Of a stretch of DNA of 64,000 nt, positions 15,807-24,348 are shown piece by piece. The stretch is from contig NZ_AVFL01000017.1 in NCBI RefSeq assembly GCF_000576635.1, positions 62,001-126,000 of the forward strand. Direction: 5' to 3'. This DNA comes from Skermanella stibiiresistens SB22. GTDB taxonomy: Bacteria > Pseudomonadota > Alphaproteobacteria > Azospirillales > Azospirillaceae. Position 1 is the first letter of the stretch. Every line of letters begins with the position of its first letter. The position numbers and the translations under genes were made by a program. The notes beneath the pieces were generated by a model that worked only from the letters and a program-made list of their open reading frames with translations, did no database searches and was not told where the DNA came from.

Positions 15807-17402
15807 TCACAGCCGAAAGCGCAAGGTGCCGTCGCGCGTCACCTGCTCGACCAGTCCGACTTCCCAGCTCAGGTATTCGCGCATCGCGGCTTCGCGCTCA
15901 CCCCGGCGCTCGAACGCCTTGAGCAGGACGTCGTCGGGTTGGGAGGCGAGACGTTCGGGGTCCCTCTCCAACGGCAGCCCGGCGGCGATCCACGCATCGG
16001 TTCCGCCGTCGAGCACCCTGACCGGACCTCCGACGGCCGCTTCCAGTTCCGGGACTGCGAGACGGGCGATGACCGCGTCGGTCGACGTCAGCACGTGCAG
16101 CGGGGTCTTGGGCAGCTTGGCGGCGGCGTTGGCCAATCTGCCGCGGATCGCGAACCACGATCCTGGAATGTGGCCGGCGCGGTAGTGGCGGCTGGTAGCG
16201 ACATCGACCACGGCCGCCGCGCCGCGCTCCAGCAGGCCGGCCAACTCACCGGCGGTCATGAACGCGACCGCCAGATCGTCCAATCCCAGGACGGTCTCGG
16301 GCGATGGGCCGGTTTCCACGAGATCCGCCGACGCGTCGTCCGCCAGGACGAACACGTTGGGAAAGCCCATCCGGATCAGCCACGTCGCCGTCGCGCGGGC
16401 GCGGACACCGTCGGTGTCGGCCAGCACCACGCGGGCTTGGCGGACCGCGATGAAGGTGTCGGTGGCCTGGACCAATTGTCCGCCGGGAGCGGACAGGAAC
16501 CCCGCGCGGTGCCCCGCCAGATATTCCTCATCCACGCGCACGTCGAAGCGGTAAAGCGTGCGACGGTCACTCTCCTCCTCGAAGCGAGCGAGCGTCGCGG
16601 CGTCGATCACGGGGACCTCGAATCGGGCGGCGAGCCCTTCGGCCGCTTTCCTGGCCCAGATCAGCGCCGCCTCGCCCGGCGGAGGGGCGACGAGGTCCTG
16701 GCCATGGGCGACATCGAACCCGGCCAAGTGCCAACCCTGCGTGCCGTCCTTCAGCGAGACGACCGGGTTGGGCAGGCCGGCGTCGATCAGGATCTGCGCG
16801 CCGATGATGCTCCGGGTCCGGCCACCGCAATTGACCACGACCAGCGTGTCGTCGGACCGCACCGTTTGCCGCGCCCGCGACACCAATTCCCCGCTGGGGC
16901 AATCGAGCGCGCCGGGAATGCCGATCCAGGTGTATTCGTCGAACGGCCGGCTGTCGAGGATGACCAGATCCTCGCCAGCGTCGATCAGGCGCTTGAGTTT
17001 CGGGGCGTCGATATGCGGCGTCCCATAGGCGAGTTCCACGAACTCACCGAAAGCCTTGCTGGGTACGTGGACGCCGCTGAAGACCGCGTGTCCCGCCGCT
17101 TGCCACGCCGCCAACCCGCCGCCCAGGATCGCGACCGAGCCATAGCCATGCCGCGCCAATAGGGAAGCGGCACGCTCGGCCAGGGTCTCGTCATCATCGA
17201 CCAGGACGATGTTGGTCGCCGCGCGGGGCACCAGGGCGGGCACCAGCCGTTCGAAGCGGCTGAGCGGCGCGTTGGAGGCGGTGAGGATATGGGCGTCGCC
17301 GAAGACGCCCTCCTCGCGGACATCGAGCAGCGCCAACTCGCCGTTCCCCAAGAGTCGCGCGTGGAGGTCGTCGGCGGATATCCGCGGGTATAGCCTGGTC
17401 AT
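15807..17402 (-). CDS. Four-domain rhodanese protein with a single catalytic cysteine
   Basis: 531 residues from the ATG at 17402. Four rhodanese-type repeats are readable: LLDVREEG (domain 1), ILDSRPFDEY...GALDCP with VVNCGGRTRS (domain 2), YRFDVRVDEEYLAGH (domain 3) and VVDVATSRHYRAGHIPG (domain 4). Only domain 2 has a Cys at the active-site loop; the equivalent loops elsewhere read VDDDET, ADTDGV and TSTDAV. No signal peptide, so cytoplasmic. It follows the binding-protein gene by 74 nt as last gene of the transporter/oxygenase operon. A sulfur-transferase or persulfide-handling role is likely, thiosulfate or thiol donor unknown. Confidence 0.85.
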   Translation of the reverse strand: MTRLYPRISADDLHARLLGNGELALLDVREEGVFGDAHILTASNAPLSRFERLVPALVPRAATNIVLVDDDETLAERAASLLARHGYGSVAILGGGLAAWQAAGHAVFSGVHVPSKAFGEFVELAYGTPHIDAPKLKRLIDAGEDLVILDSRPFDEYTWIGIPGALDCPSGELVSRARQTVRSDDTLVVVNCGGRTRSIIGAQILIDAGLPNPVVSLKDGTQGWHLAGFDVAHGQDLVAPPPGEAALIWARKAAEGLAARFEVPVIDAATLARFEEESDRRTLYRFDVRVDEEYLAGHRAGFLSAPGGQLVQATDTFIAVRQARVVLADTDGVRARATATWLIRMGFPNVFVLADDASADLVETGPSPETVLGLDDLAVAFMTAGELAGLLERGAAAVVDVATSRHYRAGHIPGSWFAIRGRLANAAAKLPKTPLHVLTSTDAVIARLAVPELEAAVGGPVRVLDGGTDAWIAAGLPLERDPERLASQPDDVLLKAFERRGEREAAMREYLSWEVGLVEQVTRDGTLRFRL

Positions 17403-17476
17403 GTCGAAATGCTTCCGTGGTCCGTCGATGGTACTCCCGCGTCCTGTGACGCGGGAGGATTGGGGGTGCGAAAATC

Positions 17477-18538
17477 TCACTCGCGGTCGAAGACCTCGTC
17501 GAACTGGTCCAGGAACTTGACCGAGGCCTCGCCGCCGACATCCTCGTCATGCCAGATCGTCTTGATGTCCTGGAGCCTCGGCAGGCCGGCGGGAGGCGAT
17601 GCGCTCGGATGGGTCGGCCAATAAGCCCCCGACGCCGCCGTCAGTTCCTGTCCTTCAGGGCTGTTCAGCACGGCGGTCAACAGTTTGGCGGCTTCCGGGT
17701 TGGGCCCGCCCTTGAAGATCGAGATGAAGGTTTCCTGGACGACGGCCCCTTCGTCCAGCACGTAGAGTTTGATGCTCTGACCGCGCTCCCGGGCCGACAG
17801 GACGTTCTGCGACGAGATCAGGGGTGACAGGTCGCGCTCTCCCGCCACCAGCAGCCGGACGGACTCGGCGTTGCCGCGGGTGAACAGCATGTCCTGCTTG
17901 GCAAGGCCGGCGATGGTGTCCCAGTCGATGACCCCCTTGGACAGCAGGGCCTGGAACCAGGTCAACTGCGAGGATGCCGACTTTGGATCCGAGAAGACGA
18001 GACGCCCCTTCCATTTTGGATCGAGGAAGTCGGTGATCCTCCGCGGCAGGACGGAAGGGTCGGGGAAGACCTTGGGATTGTAGGCCGCCGACAGGATGAA
18101 GGCCGAAACGACGTAGTAGTTGCCATCCTTCTGCTTGAACCGCTCGGGGATCTGGTCGAAGTCGCGGACCTTGTACGGCGTGATGAAGCCCCGCTGGACC
18201 CAGTCCTCCAGGATGGATCGCTGGTTGATGAAAACGAGGTCGGGATTGGTCCGGCCGGCTGCCTTCTCCGCCTCGATGGTCGAGATCAGGTCCAGGGTCT
18301 GCTTCTGGACGATGTTGAGCTTGACGCCCGGAAAGTTCTTGCTCCAGTAGTCGAGCAAGGCGGTGCTCGTCTCCTGCCGGTAGGACGTGTAGAAGACAAC
18401 TTGGCCTTCCTTCCTGGCGGCCTCGTAGAGATCGCCGAACCGTTCCGGCAGAGTGTCGGCCAGCGCCGATAGCGACGCCGTGGTCAAAGCGACCGCCGTC
18501 GCTATCCCCCAAAGCCATGAACGACTTTTTCCCAGCAT
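17477..18538 (-). CDS. ABC transporter periplasmic binding protein, FbpA/PotD-like
   Basis: 353 residues from the ATG at 18538. A Sec signal with a hydrophobic stretch ends at about SALA-D (near 28). The mature start EGQVVFYTSYRQET and the later NPDLVFINQR and YNPKVFPDPS segments place it with extracellular solute-binding family 1/6 proteins that serve iron, thiamine or aminoethylphosphonate. No tyrosine pair typical of Fe(III) binders is obvious, so an organic ligand is plausible. It should feed the two-domain permease and ATPase at the head of the operon. Confidence 0.85.
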   Translation of the reverse strand: MLGKSRSWLWGIATAVALTTASLSALADTLPERFGDLYEAARKEGQVVFYTSYRQETSTALLDYWSKNFPGVKLNIVQKQTLDLISTIEAEKAAGRTNPDLVFINQRSILEDWVQRGFITPYKVRDFDQIPERFKQKDGNYYVVSAFILSAAYNPKVFPDPSVLPRRITDFLDPKWKGRLVFSDPKSASSQLTWFQALLSKGVIDWDTIAGLAKQDMLFTRGNAESVRLLVAGERDLSPLISSQNVLSARERGQSIKLYVLDEGAVVQETFISIFKGGPNPEAAKLLTAVLNSPEGQELTAASGAYWPTHPSASPPAGLPRLQDIKTIWHDEDVGGEASVKFLDQFDEVFDRE

Positions 18539-18590
18539 GATATTCCCCCGCGATGACGGATTCTGGATGGTTGGCCCCAAAACGATGGGT

Positions 18591-19940
18591 TTAGACGGCC
18601 TTGTGATGGCGGTGGGCGCGCTCCGGCCGTTTCAGGCCGAGATGGTCCCGCAGGGTGGTGCCCTCGTATTCGGTGCGGAACAGGCCGCGCCGGCACAGTT
18701 CGGGAATCACCAATTCGATGAAGGCGTCCAGGCCGCCCGGCAGGAAGGGCGGCATGATGTTGAAGCCATCGGCGCCCTCGTTGAGGAACAGCTCCTCCAT
18801 CCGGTCGACGATGTCCGCCGCCGTGCCGATGACCTGCCAGTGGCCGCGGGCGCCAGCGACCCGGAGCGCCAACTGCCGGATCGACAGGCCCTCGCGGTGG
18901 GCCAGTTCGACCAGCAGCTTCTGGCGGCTGACCGCCGCGTTGGTGATCGGGATATCCTGGGGCAGGGGACCGTCGAATGGCAGGTGCGACAACGGTATTC
19001 CCAGCCGGTGTTCCAGAATCGACAACCCGACCGAGGGATGGATGAGATTCTGCAGTTCCTCGAACTTCTCCCGCGCTTCCGCCTCGGTGCGGCCGACCAC
19101 CGGGAAGATGCCGGGCAGGATGCGGATGTCGTCGGGTGACCTGCCGTTGGCCGCGGTCCGCGCCTTGACGTCCCGGTAGAACTCCTGGGCGCTCTCCAGC
19201 GTCTGCTGGGCGGTGAAGACCACCTCGGCGGAGGCCGCGGCGAGCGCCCTGCCGGCGTCCGAGGATCCGGCCTGCACCAGCACCGGGTAGCCCTGTGGCG
19301 GACGCGGGATGTTCAGCGGCCCGCGAACGCCGAAATGCCGGCCACGGTGATTCAAGGTATAGACCTTGTCCAGGTCGAAGAAGACGCCGGTCTCCTTGTC
19401 GCGGAGGAAGGCGTCGTCCTCCCAGCTGTCCCAAAGGCCCTTGGCGACGTCCATGAATTCGGTCGCGCGCTCATAGCGTTCGTCGTGCGGTGGGTGCTGG
19501 TCGTAGCCGAAGTTGAACGCCTCGTCCTCGTTGCCCGAGGTGACGAGGTTCCAGCCGGCGCGCCCGCCGCTGATATGGTCGATCGAGGCGAACTTTCGCG
19601 CCAAGTGGTAGGGCTCGATATAGGTGGTCGAGGCGGTCGCGACGAGGCCGATCCGCTCGGTCACGGCGGCCAGCGCCCCCAGCAGCGTCGTCGGCTCGAA
19701 CTGCGCCACGTAATGGGTCGAGAACCGCGCCAGCGCGCTCCAGTCCTTGCCGCGGGCACCCGCGCTGTCGGCCAGGAACAGGAGGTCGAACTTGGCGGCT
19801 TCGGCGGCTTGCGCCACCGCCGCGTAATGCTTGAAGTTGATGCCCGCGTCCGCCTGCGCGTCGGGGTGCCGCCAAGCGGCGGCGTGGTGGCCGGTCGGGT
19901 AGAGAAAGGCGCCGAGCGCCATCTTTCGTGTCCGTGTCAT
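18591..19940 (-). CDS. LLM-class flavin-dependent monooxygenase, NtaA/SnaA/DszA type
   Basis: 449 residues, the normal length of this subgroup. Recognisable motifs are GAFLYPTGHHAAAWRHP at the start, FDLLFLADS near 50, the GGRAGWNLVTS segment (about 125-135) and YPVLVQAGSSDAGR (about 218-231). Homologues oxidise nitrilotriacetate, dibenzothiophene sulfone or long-chain sulfonates using reduced FMN. No flavin reductase is adjacent, so FMNH2 must come from elsewhere. The TauD gene lies 50 nt upstream; the pairing with TauD and rhodanese suggests C-S bond cleavage. Confidence 0.88.
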   Translation of the reverse strand: MTRTRKMALGAFLYPTGHHAAAWRHPDAQADAGINFKHYAAVAQAAEAAKFDLLFLADSAGARGKDWSALARFSTHYVAQFEPTTLLGALAAVTERIGLVATASTTYIEPYHLARKFASIDHISGGRAGWNLVTSGNEDEAFNFGYDQHPPHDERYERATEFMDVAKGLWDSWEDDAFLRDKETGVFFDLDKVYTLNHRGRHFGVRGPLNIPRPPQGYPVLVQAGSSDAGRALAAASAEVVFTAQQTLESAQEFYRDVKARTAANGRSPDDIRILPGIFPVVGRTEAEAREKFEELQNLIHPSVGLSILEHRLGIPLSHLPFDGPLPQDIPITNAAVSRQKLLVELAHREGLSIRQLALRVAGARGHWQVIGTAADIVDRMEELFLNEGADGFNIMPPFLPGGLDAFIELVIPELCRRGLFRTEYEGTTLRDHLGLKRPERAHRHHKAV

Positions 19941-19990
19941 CTTATCGGTCTGCCGTGTGAATGCATCGTCTAGGGGGGTGTCGCCGGCGT

Positions 19991-20950
19991 TCAGCCAGCG
20001 GTCGGCGCTTCGCCCTGGAATTGGGTGCGCAGCATCACGCGCCGCCGGGTTTCGTCGATCGGGGTCCGATGGTGCATCGCGTAGCGGTTGCTCCAGACCA
20101 GCAGGTCGCCGGGTGTCCAGGAATGGGTCCAGGTGAATTCCGGCTTGGTCGCGTGGGCCCAGAGACGGTCGAGCAGGGCCTCGCTCTCGGCGTGGTCGAT
20201 GCCCTCGATGTATTGGGACGGCCAGATCCGGCGGCGCCCGAGATAGAGCGCCCGCCGCCCGGTCTCCGGGTTGACGACCACCAGGGGATGGAACGGGCCG
20301 GGCACCTCCTCGGCCGTCGTCGGCTTCTTGATGCCGGGACGCAGCACGCCGGCGCTGTTGCGGCTGGCGTCGTGCTTGGCCCGCCTGCCGGCGATCGCCG
20401 CCCTCAGATCCTCGGGCAGCGTCTCGTAGGCGAGATACTGGTTGGCGAAGGAGGTCCGTCCGCTGTCCGCCGGCGCCTCCAGCGCGTAGAGGGCGCTGCC
20501 GACCGGCGGCTTCTCGATATAGGAGTTGTCGGAATGCCAGACGACCTCCAGGCTGCCCAGTCCATCGTTCTCGCGGACGGGTAGGCCATCGGGCCCCAGG
20601 TTGGACAGGATCGAGACCTCGGCGACCTCATCCTGGGTTGGCAGGCCGGCTTCCTGGTAATAACGCCGGTTGGCGCCTTCCTGTGGCGTGCCGAAGATCG
20701 CGGCGGCGTCGCGATACTCGCGCGGCGTCAGGACCTGACCCTGGAACAGGATGACCAGATGGTCGCTCCAGGCTTGGCGCAAGGCCGCTTTGATCGCGTC
20801 CGGAACCGGCTGGGAGAGATCGACGCCTTCGATCCGGGCGCCGATGCCGGGGCTGAGCGGCACGATCCTCAGCCTGGCCGCATCGTTCGGGACGGGGCCG
20901 GTGTCGCGTTCCAGCAGGGTGATCGTGTCGAGGGAAATCGGTGCGTACAT
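19991..20950 (-). CDS. TauD/TfdA-family Fe(II)/2-oxoglutarate dioxygenase
   Basis: 319 residues. The iron triad is seen as WHSDNSY (His and Asp) and a distal His in MHHRTP, followed by the Arg-rich RRRVML that binds 2-oxoglutarate. Family members hydroxylate taurine, sulfonates, 2,4-D or alkyl sulfates next to the leaving group. Starts 22 nt after the flavoprotein stop. Alternative: hydroxylation of a non-sulfur substrate such as a phenoxy acid or quaternary amine. Confidence 0.88.
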   Translation of the reverse strand: MYAPISLDTITLLERDTGPVPNDAARLRIVPLSPGIGARIEGVDLSQPVPDAIKAALRQAWSDHLVILFQGQVLTPREYRDAAAIFGTPQEGANRRYYQEAGLPTQDEVAEVSILSNLGPDGLPVRENDGLGSLEVVWHSDNSYIEKPPVGSALYALEAPADSGRTSFANQYLAYETLPEDLRAAIAGRRAKHDASRNSAGVLRPGIKKPTTAEEVPGPFHPLVVVNPETGRRALYLGRRRIWPSQYIEGIDHAESEALLDRLWAHATKPEFTWTHSWTPGDLLVWSNRYAMHHRTPIDETRRRVMLRTQFQGEAPTAG

Positions 20951-20972
20951 CGTAAATTCCTCAGAAGGGGGT

Positions 20973-22553
20973 TCAGGCCGCGGAGTCGTGGACGGCTGGC
21001 ATCCACGGCCGCAGGGCGGCGGCGTGGGCGCCGGAGACCTGTCCGGTCACGAAGCATTCGGCGAGGTTGCCGGCGCCCAGGTAGAGGAAGCCCCAGATGC
21101 TGCCGAGCTCTCCCGCCTCGTAGAGGCGCGGGATCGGCTCGCCAAAGCTGTTCAGCACGCGCTGGTGGGCATCATGGGCGGGGCCGCCCTGGGTGTTGTT
21201 GACGACGGGCCAAAGCTCGCCGACGTAGAAGGGCGGCTTCCTGACCGGGAACAGGGAACCACCGGGCCGCCCCTGATCGGCGTCGCGGCCGCGCTCGACC
21301 ACTTGGTTCCAGCGCTCCAGGCTCGCCGCCACCACGGCGGGATTGGCCCCGACGATCGCGGCCAGTTCCTGGACGCTGTCGGCCTTCCTCAGGATACCGT
21401 TCTCCACTTCCTGGAGGTTGTCGGCGCTCCAGGCATAGGGTTCGACGGTCCGGTCGTTCAGCACGGCCTGTCCCAGCGGATAGAGTTGGCGGCCATCCTC
21501 GTCAACGACGAGATAGGCCGGGATCTTTGGGAAACGCTGGGTCACGGGGTCGAACTGGTCGAGCGGACGATGTCCCGTGTCCTGGAGGTACGGGTGGTAC
21601 TCGTTCATGAACCGGCGGCCCTCGCCGTCCAGGATGATCCACGACATCCTGACATCCGGCTCCTTGACCGTGGGGTTCCAGTCCGGCAGCCGCTTGACCC
21701 TCAGGCCGAACGGATAGGCCGGATCGTGGTGGCGGAAGCCATAGCTCCCGTGGAAATGCCACATGTGCCAGAGGTCGGCGCCCGCCGCTTGGGCCATGCG
21801 GATGCCGTCGCCGGTGTTGCCGCGCGTCGCGGCCGGCAGGACTGGGCGGATCTGCCAGTATTTCCGCTGAAGCTCGGGGGCGGCCTCGAAGCCGCCGGTC
21901 GCCAGGATCACGCCGCGCCGGGCGCCGACCCGACGCGTTCCGGCCGCCGACCGGATGACGGCTCCCAGCACCTCGCCGGTGGGACCCAGGATCAGCCGTT
22001 CCGCCGCCGTTCCCAGCCGCACCTCGATGTCACGCGCCCGCACATTGTCGTGCAGCAGCTTGAACACGTTGGGGCCGAGCAGGCGGCCGCGGGCGTGGGG
22101 GTATTCCGCCCGGGCGTCGAAACCGGGAATGGATGCCACCTCGACGATGCCCAGCGCGTCATGGCCGGGGAAAGGATAGTTGCCGCCGCGGTCCCGTGTC
22201 ACGATCTCGGCGCCGTTGACCGTGGCCAGCCGGCGGAAATAGCCTTCCAGGTTCGCCATCCCCTCCGCCATGACGTCGAGCACGTCGTCCGGCACGTCGG
22301 GCCCCACGGTGTGGCGCAGGTATTCCCGGCCGCGGGGTAGGTCGGTGACGCTGCGGATGCCGCCGCCGGCGCAGATCGAGATGCCGCCAGGATCGGGCAT
22401 CTTCTCGATCAGCAGGACGTCGGCGCCGGCGTCATGCGCGGACACCGCCGCGGCGCCCCCCGCGAAGCCAAAACCAACGACCAGGACGTCCCAGGTTTCG
22501 TCGAAGTGCTGGTTCGGCTGGTGTTCGTCCAACTTTTTTCCATGTGTCGACAT
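20973..22553 (-). CDS. FAD-dependent oxidoreductase, fumarate-reductase/ketosteroid-dehydrogenase type
   Basis: 526 residues. Dinucleotide site VVGFGFAGGAAA near residue 25 and the acidic end of the second strand at LLIEKMPDPGG. The C-terminal part has the family's GGPAHDAHQRVL and GELGSIWGFLYLGAGN FAD contacts. No haem or lipoyl motif, no signal peptide. In this fold FAD enzymes do trans-hydrogenation or dehydrogenation of flat substrates. It lies 43 nt after the permease gene; I infer it prepares or finishes the substrate handled by the dioxygenase and monooxygenase. Confidence 0.85.
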   Translation of the reverse strand: MSTHGKKLDEHQPNQHFDETWDVLVVGFGFAGGAAAVSAHDAGADVLLIEKMPDPGGISICAGGGIRSVTDLPRGREYLRHTVGPDVPDDVLDVMAEGMANLEGYFRRLATVNGAEIVTRDRGGNYPFPGHDALGIVEVASIPGFDARAEYPHARGRLLGPNVFKLLHDNVRARDIEVRLGTAAERLILGPTGEVLGAVIRSAAGTRRVGARRGVILATGGFEAAPELQRKYWQIRPVLPAATRGNTGDGIRMAQAAGADLWHMWHFHGSYGFRHHDPAYPFGLRVKRLPDWNPTVKEPDVRMSWIILDGEGRRFMNEYHPYLQDTGHRPLDQFDPVTQRFPKIPAYLVVDEDGRQLYPLGQAVLNDRTVEPYAWSADNLQEVENGILRKADSVQELAAIVGANPAVVAASLERWNQVVERGRDADQGRPGGSLFPVRKPPFYVGELWPVVNNTQGGPAHDAHQRVLNSFGEPIPRLYEAGELGSIWGFLYLGAGNLAECFVTGQVSGAHAAALRPWMPAVHDSAA

Positions 22554-22596
22554 TTTCTTGGTCTTTCGGATTGCTGTCCCTTGGGCCAGGACGCGC

Positions 22597-24348
22597 TCAG
22601 TCCAGGGCGCTGGCCGGCTTCCTCGAGAAGCGCTTGACCAGGACGAGGATGGCGATGCTGATCGAGACGATGATCACGGACAGCGCGGCCGCCAGTTCGA
22701 TGGCGCCATCCTCGATGAACTGGATGACGACGGTGGGCATCACCTGCGTGTCGGCTTGGCTGAGGATGGCCGACATCGACAGCTCGCGAAGGCTCAGCGA
22801 GAACACCAGGACCCAGCCGATGCCAATGGCGCCGCGCATCAGCGGGAAGGTGATGTCGGCAATCCCGCGCAGCCATCCGGCACCCGAGATGCGGGCCGCC
22901 TCCTCCAAATCGACCGAGAGTTGCTGGATGCCGTTCCGAACCAGGACGAAGGCGATTGGCAGCAGCTTGCCGGCGTAGGCGATCAGGATCAGCGTCAGCG
23001 TGCCGTAGAACCAGTCGACGTATCCCATCATGATGCCGACCGCGTAGGCGATCGACGGGAAGCCGTAGGCGATCATGATCAGGAATGTGATGGCGCCTTT
23101 GCCGATGAAGTCGATCCGCTCCACCACCCAGGCGAAGATCAATCCGAGGAAGGCGCAGACGGTCGCGGTGGCCGCGGCCAGCAGCAGGCTGTTGCCGATG
23201 GCGCCCCGGGCCACGAAGTTCTCGTTGAGGATCAGCGCGTAGTGCTGCGAAACCAAGTTGTCGGCGGTGATGTCGGAGCCGAACGACCGCAGGACCGACA
23301 GCAGGATCAACGCTCCGATCGGCAGGATCGCGGTGATCGCCGCCACCACGAGGCAGAACCCCGCGCTCAGCCAACGCCAGCGGCCCAATCGGATGATCTG
23401 GTCGGGCGTGGCCTTGCCGGTCAGGGTGCGGAAGTTCTCGGCGCGGATGGCGTATTTTTGGATCAGCAGGCTGATCAGCGTGAAGATCATGATCGGCATC
23501 GCCACCGCCGCCGCGTAGTTGAACCGGGGCGGGAATGTCAGCAGGTCGTAGATCTTCGTCGTCAGCACCGAGAAGTTCGCCATGGTGCCGATCGCCGCCG
23601 GTGCCCCGAACGATGACAGGGCGTCCAGCATCACCAGGATGACGCTGGTCAGGATGGCCGGCCGCACGAGTGGCAGCGTGATGGTCAGGGCGGTCCGCGC
23701 CCTGCCGGCGCCCAGGATGCGGGCGGCCTGCTCGTTGCTGGCGTCCACATTGTTGAGGGCGGTGACGACCGCGAAGAACACCAGCGGATAGACGCCGATC
23801 GTCTCGATGAAGATCAGCCCGGTGAAACTCATGATGTTGAACGGCGCCGTGGTGAGCCCGAACCACTCCAGCGCCAGCGCGTTGAGATAACCGGAATTGG
23901 GCGCCGCCAGGAAGATCCAGGAGATCACCGAGACGAAGGTTGGGATGACGAAGGCGACGCCGGCCGACAATGTCACCAGCAGCTTGCCCGGCGTGTCGGT
24001 CCGCGCGACGATCCAAGCCAGTGGGATACCGATGGCGCAGGCTCCCGCCGTGACCGTCACGACCAGGATGCCCGAGTTGATCGTCGCCTGCGTCATGCCG
24101 CGCCGGGAAAACGCCTTGGTGATCGTCTCGAAGGTCAGGTTGCCGTCGGGGCCGATGAAGCTGTGGCCCATGAGGAGAAGCAGGGGATAGGCGATCAGTG
24201 CCAGCAGGATGAGTATCGAAAGCGAGATCACGATCACGCGGACCGGCTGGAGATTCGTCAGGAACGCCCGCGGGATCGAGGTTCCGGCCGTCCGCGCCGC
24301 CGTTCCACCCGGCCCGATCCTCAAAGCGTTTTCGGAGTACTGGCTCAT
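22597..24348 (-). CDS. ABC transporter permease, fused two-domain (FbpB/AfuB type)
   Basis: 583 residues from the ATG at 24348, which overlaps the ATPase stop by four bases; the frame continues 11 codons upstream. Two tandem permease units, each with about six membrane segments and an EAA loop: AARILGAGRARTA (about 200) and AARISGAGWLRGI (about 475). Such fused permeases serve iron, thiamine and aminoethylphosphonate importers. It pairs with the ATPase and the binding protein of this operon. Confidence 0.9.
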   Translation of the reverse strand: MSQYSENALRIGPGGTAARTAGTSIPRAFLTNLQPVRVIVISLSILILLALIAYPLLLLMGHSFIGPDGNLTFETITKAFSRRGMTQATINSGILVVTVTAGACAIGIPLAWIVARTDTPGKLLVTLSAGVAFVIPTFVSVISWIFLAAPNSGYLNALALEWFGLTTAPFNIMSFTGLIFIETIGVYPLVFFAVVTALNNVDASNEQAARILGAGRARTALTITLPLVRPAILTSVILVMLDALSSFGAPAAIGTMANFSVLTTKIYDLLTFPPRFNYAAAVAMPIMIFTLISLLIQKYAIRAENFRTLTGKATPDQIIRLGRWRWLSAGFCLVVAAITAILPIGALILLSVLRSFGSDITADNLVSQHYALILNENFVARGAIGNSLLLAAATATVCAFLGLIFAWVVERIDFIGKGAITFLIMIAYGFPSIAYAVGIMMGYVDWFYGTLTLILIAYAGKLLPIAFVLVRNGIQQLSVDLEEAARISGAGWLRGIADITFPLMRGAIGIGWVLVFSLSLRELSMSAILSQADTQVMPTVVIQFIEDGAIELAAALSVIIVSISIAILVLVKRFSRKPASALD

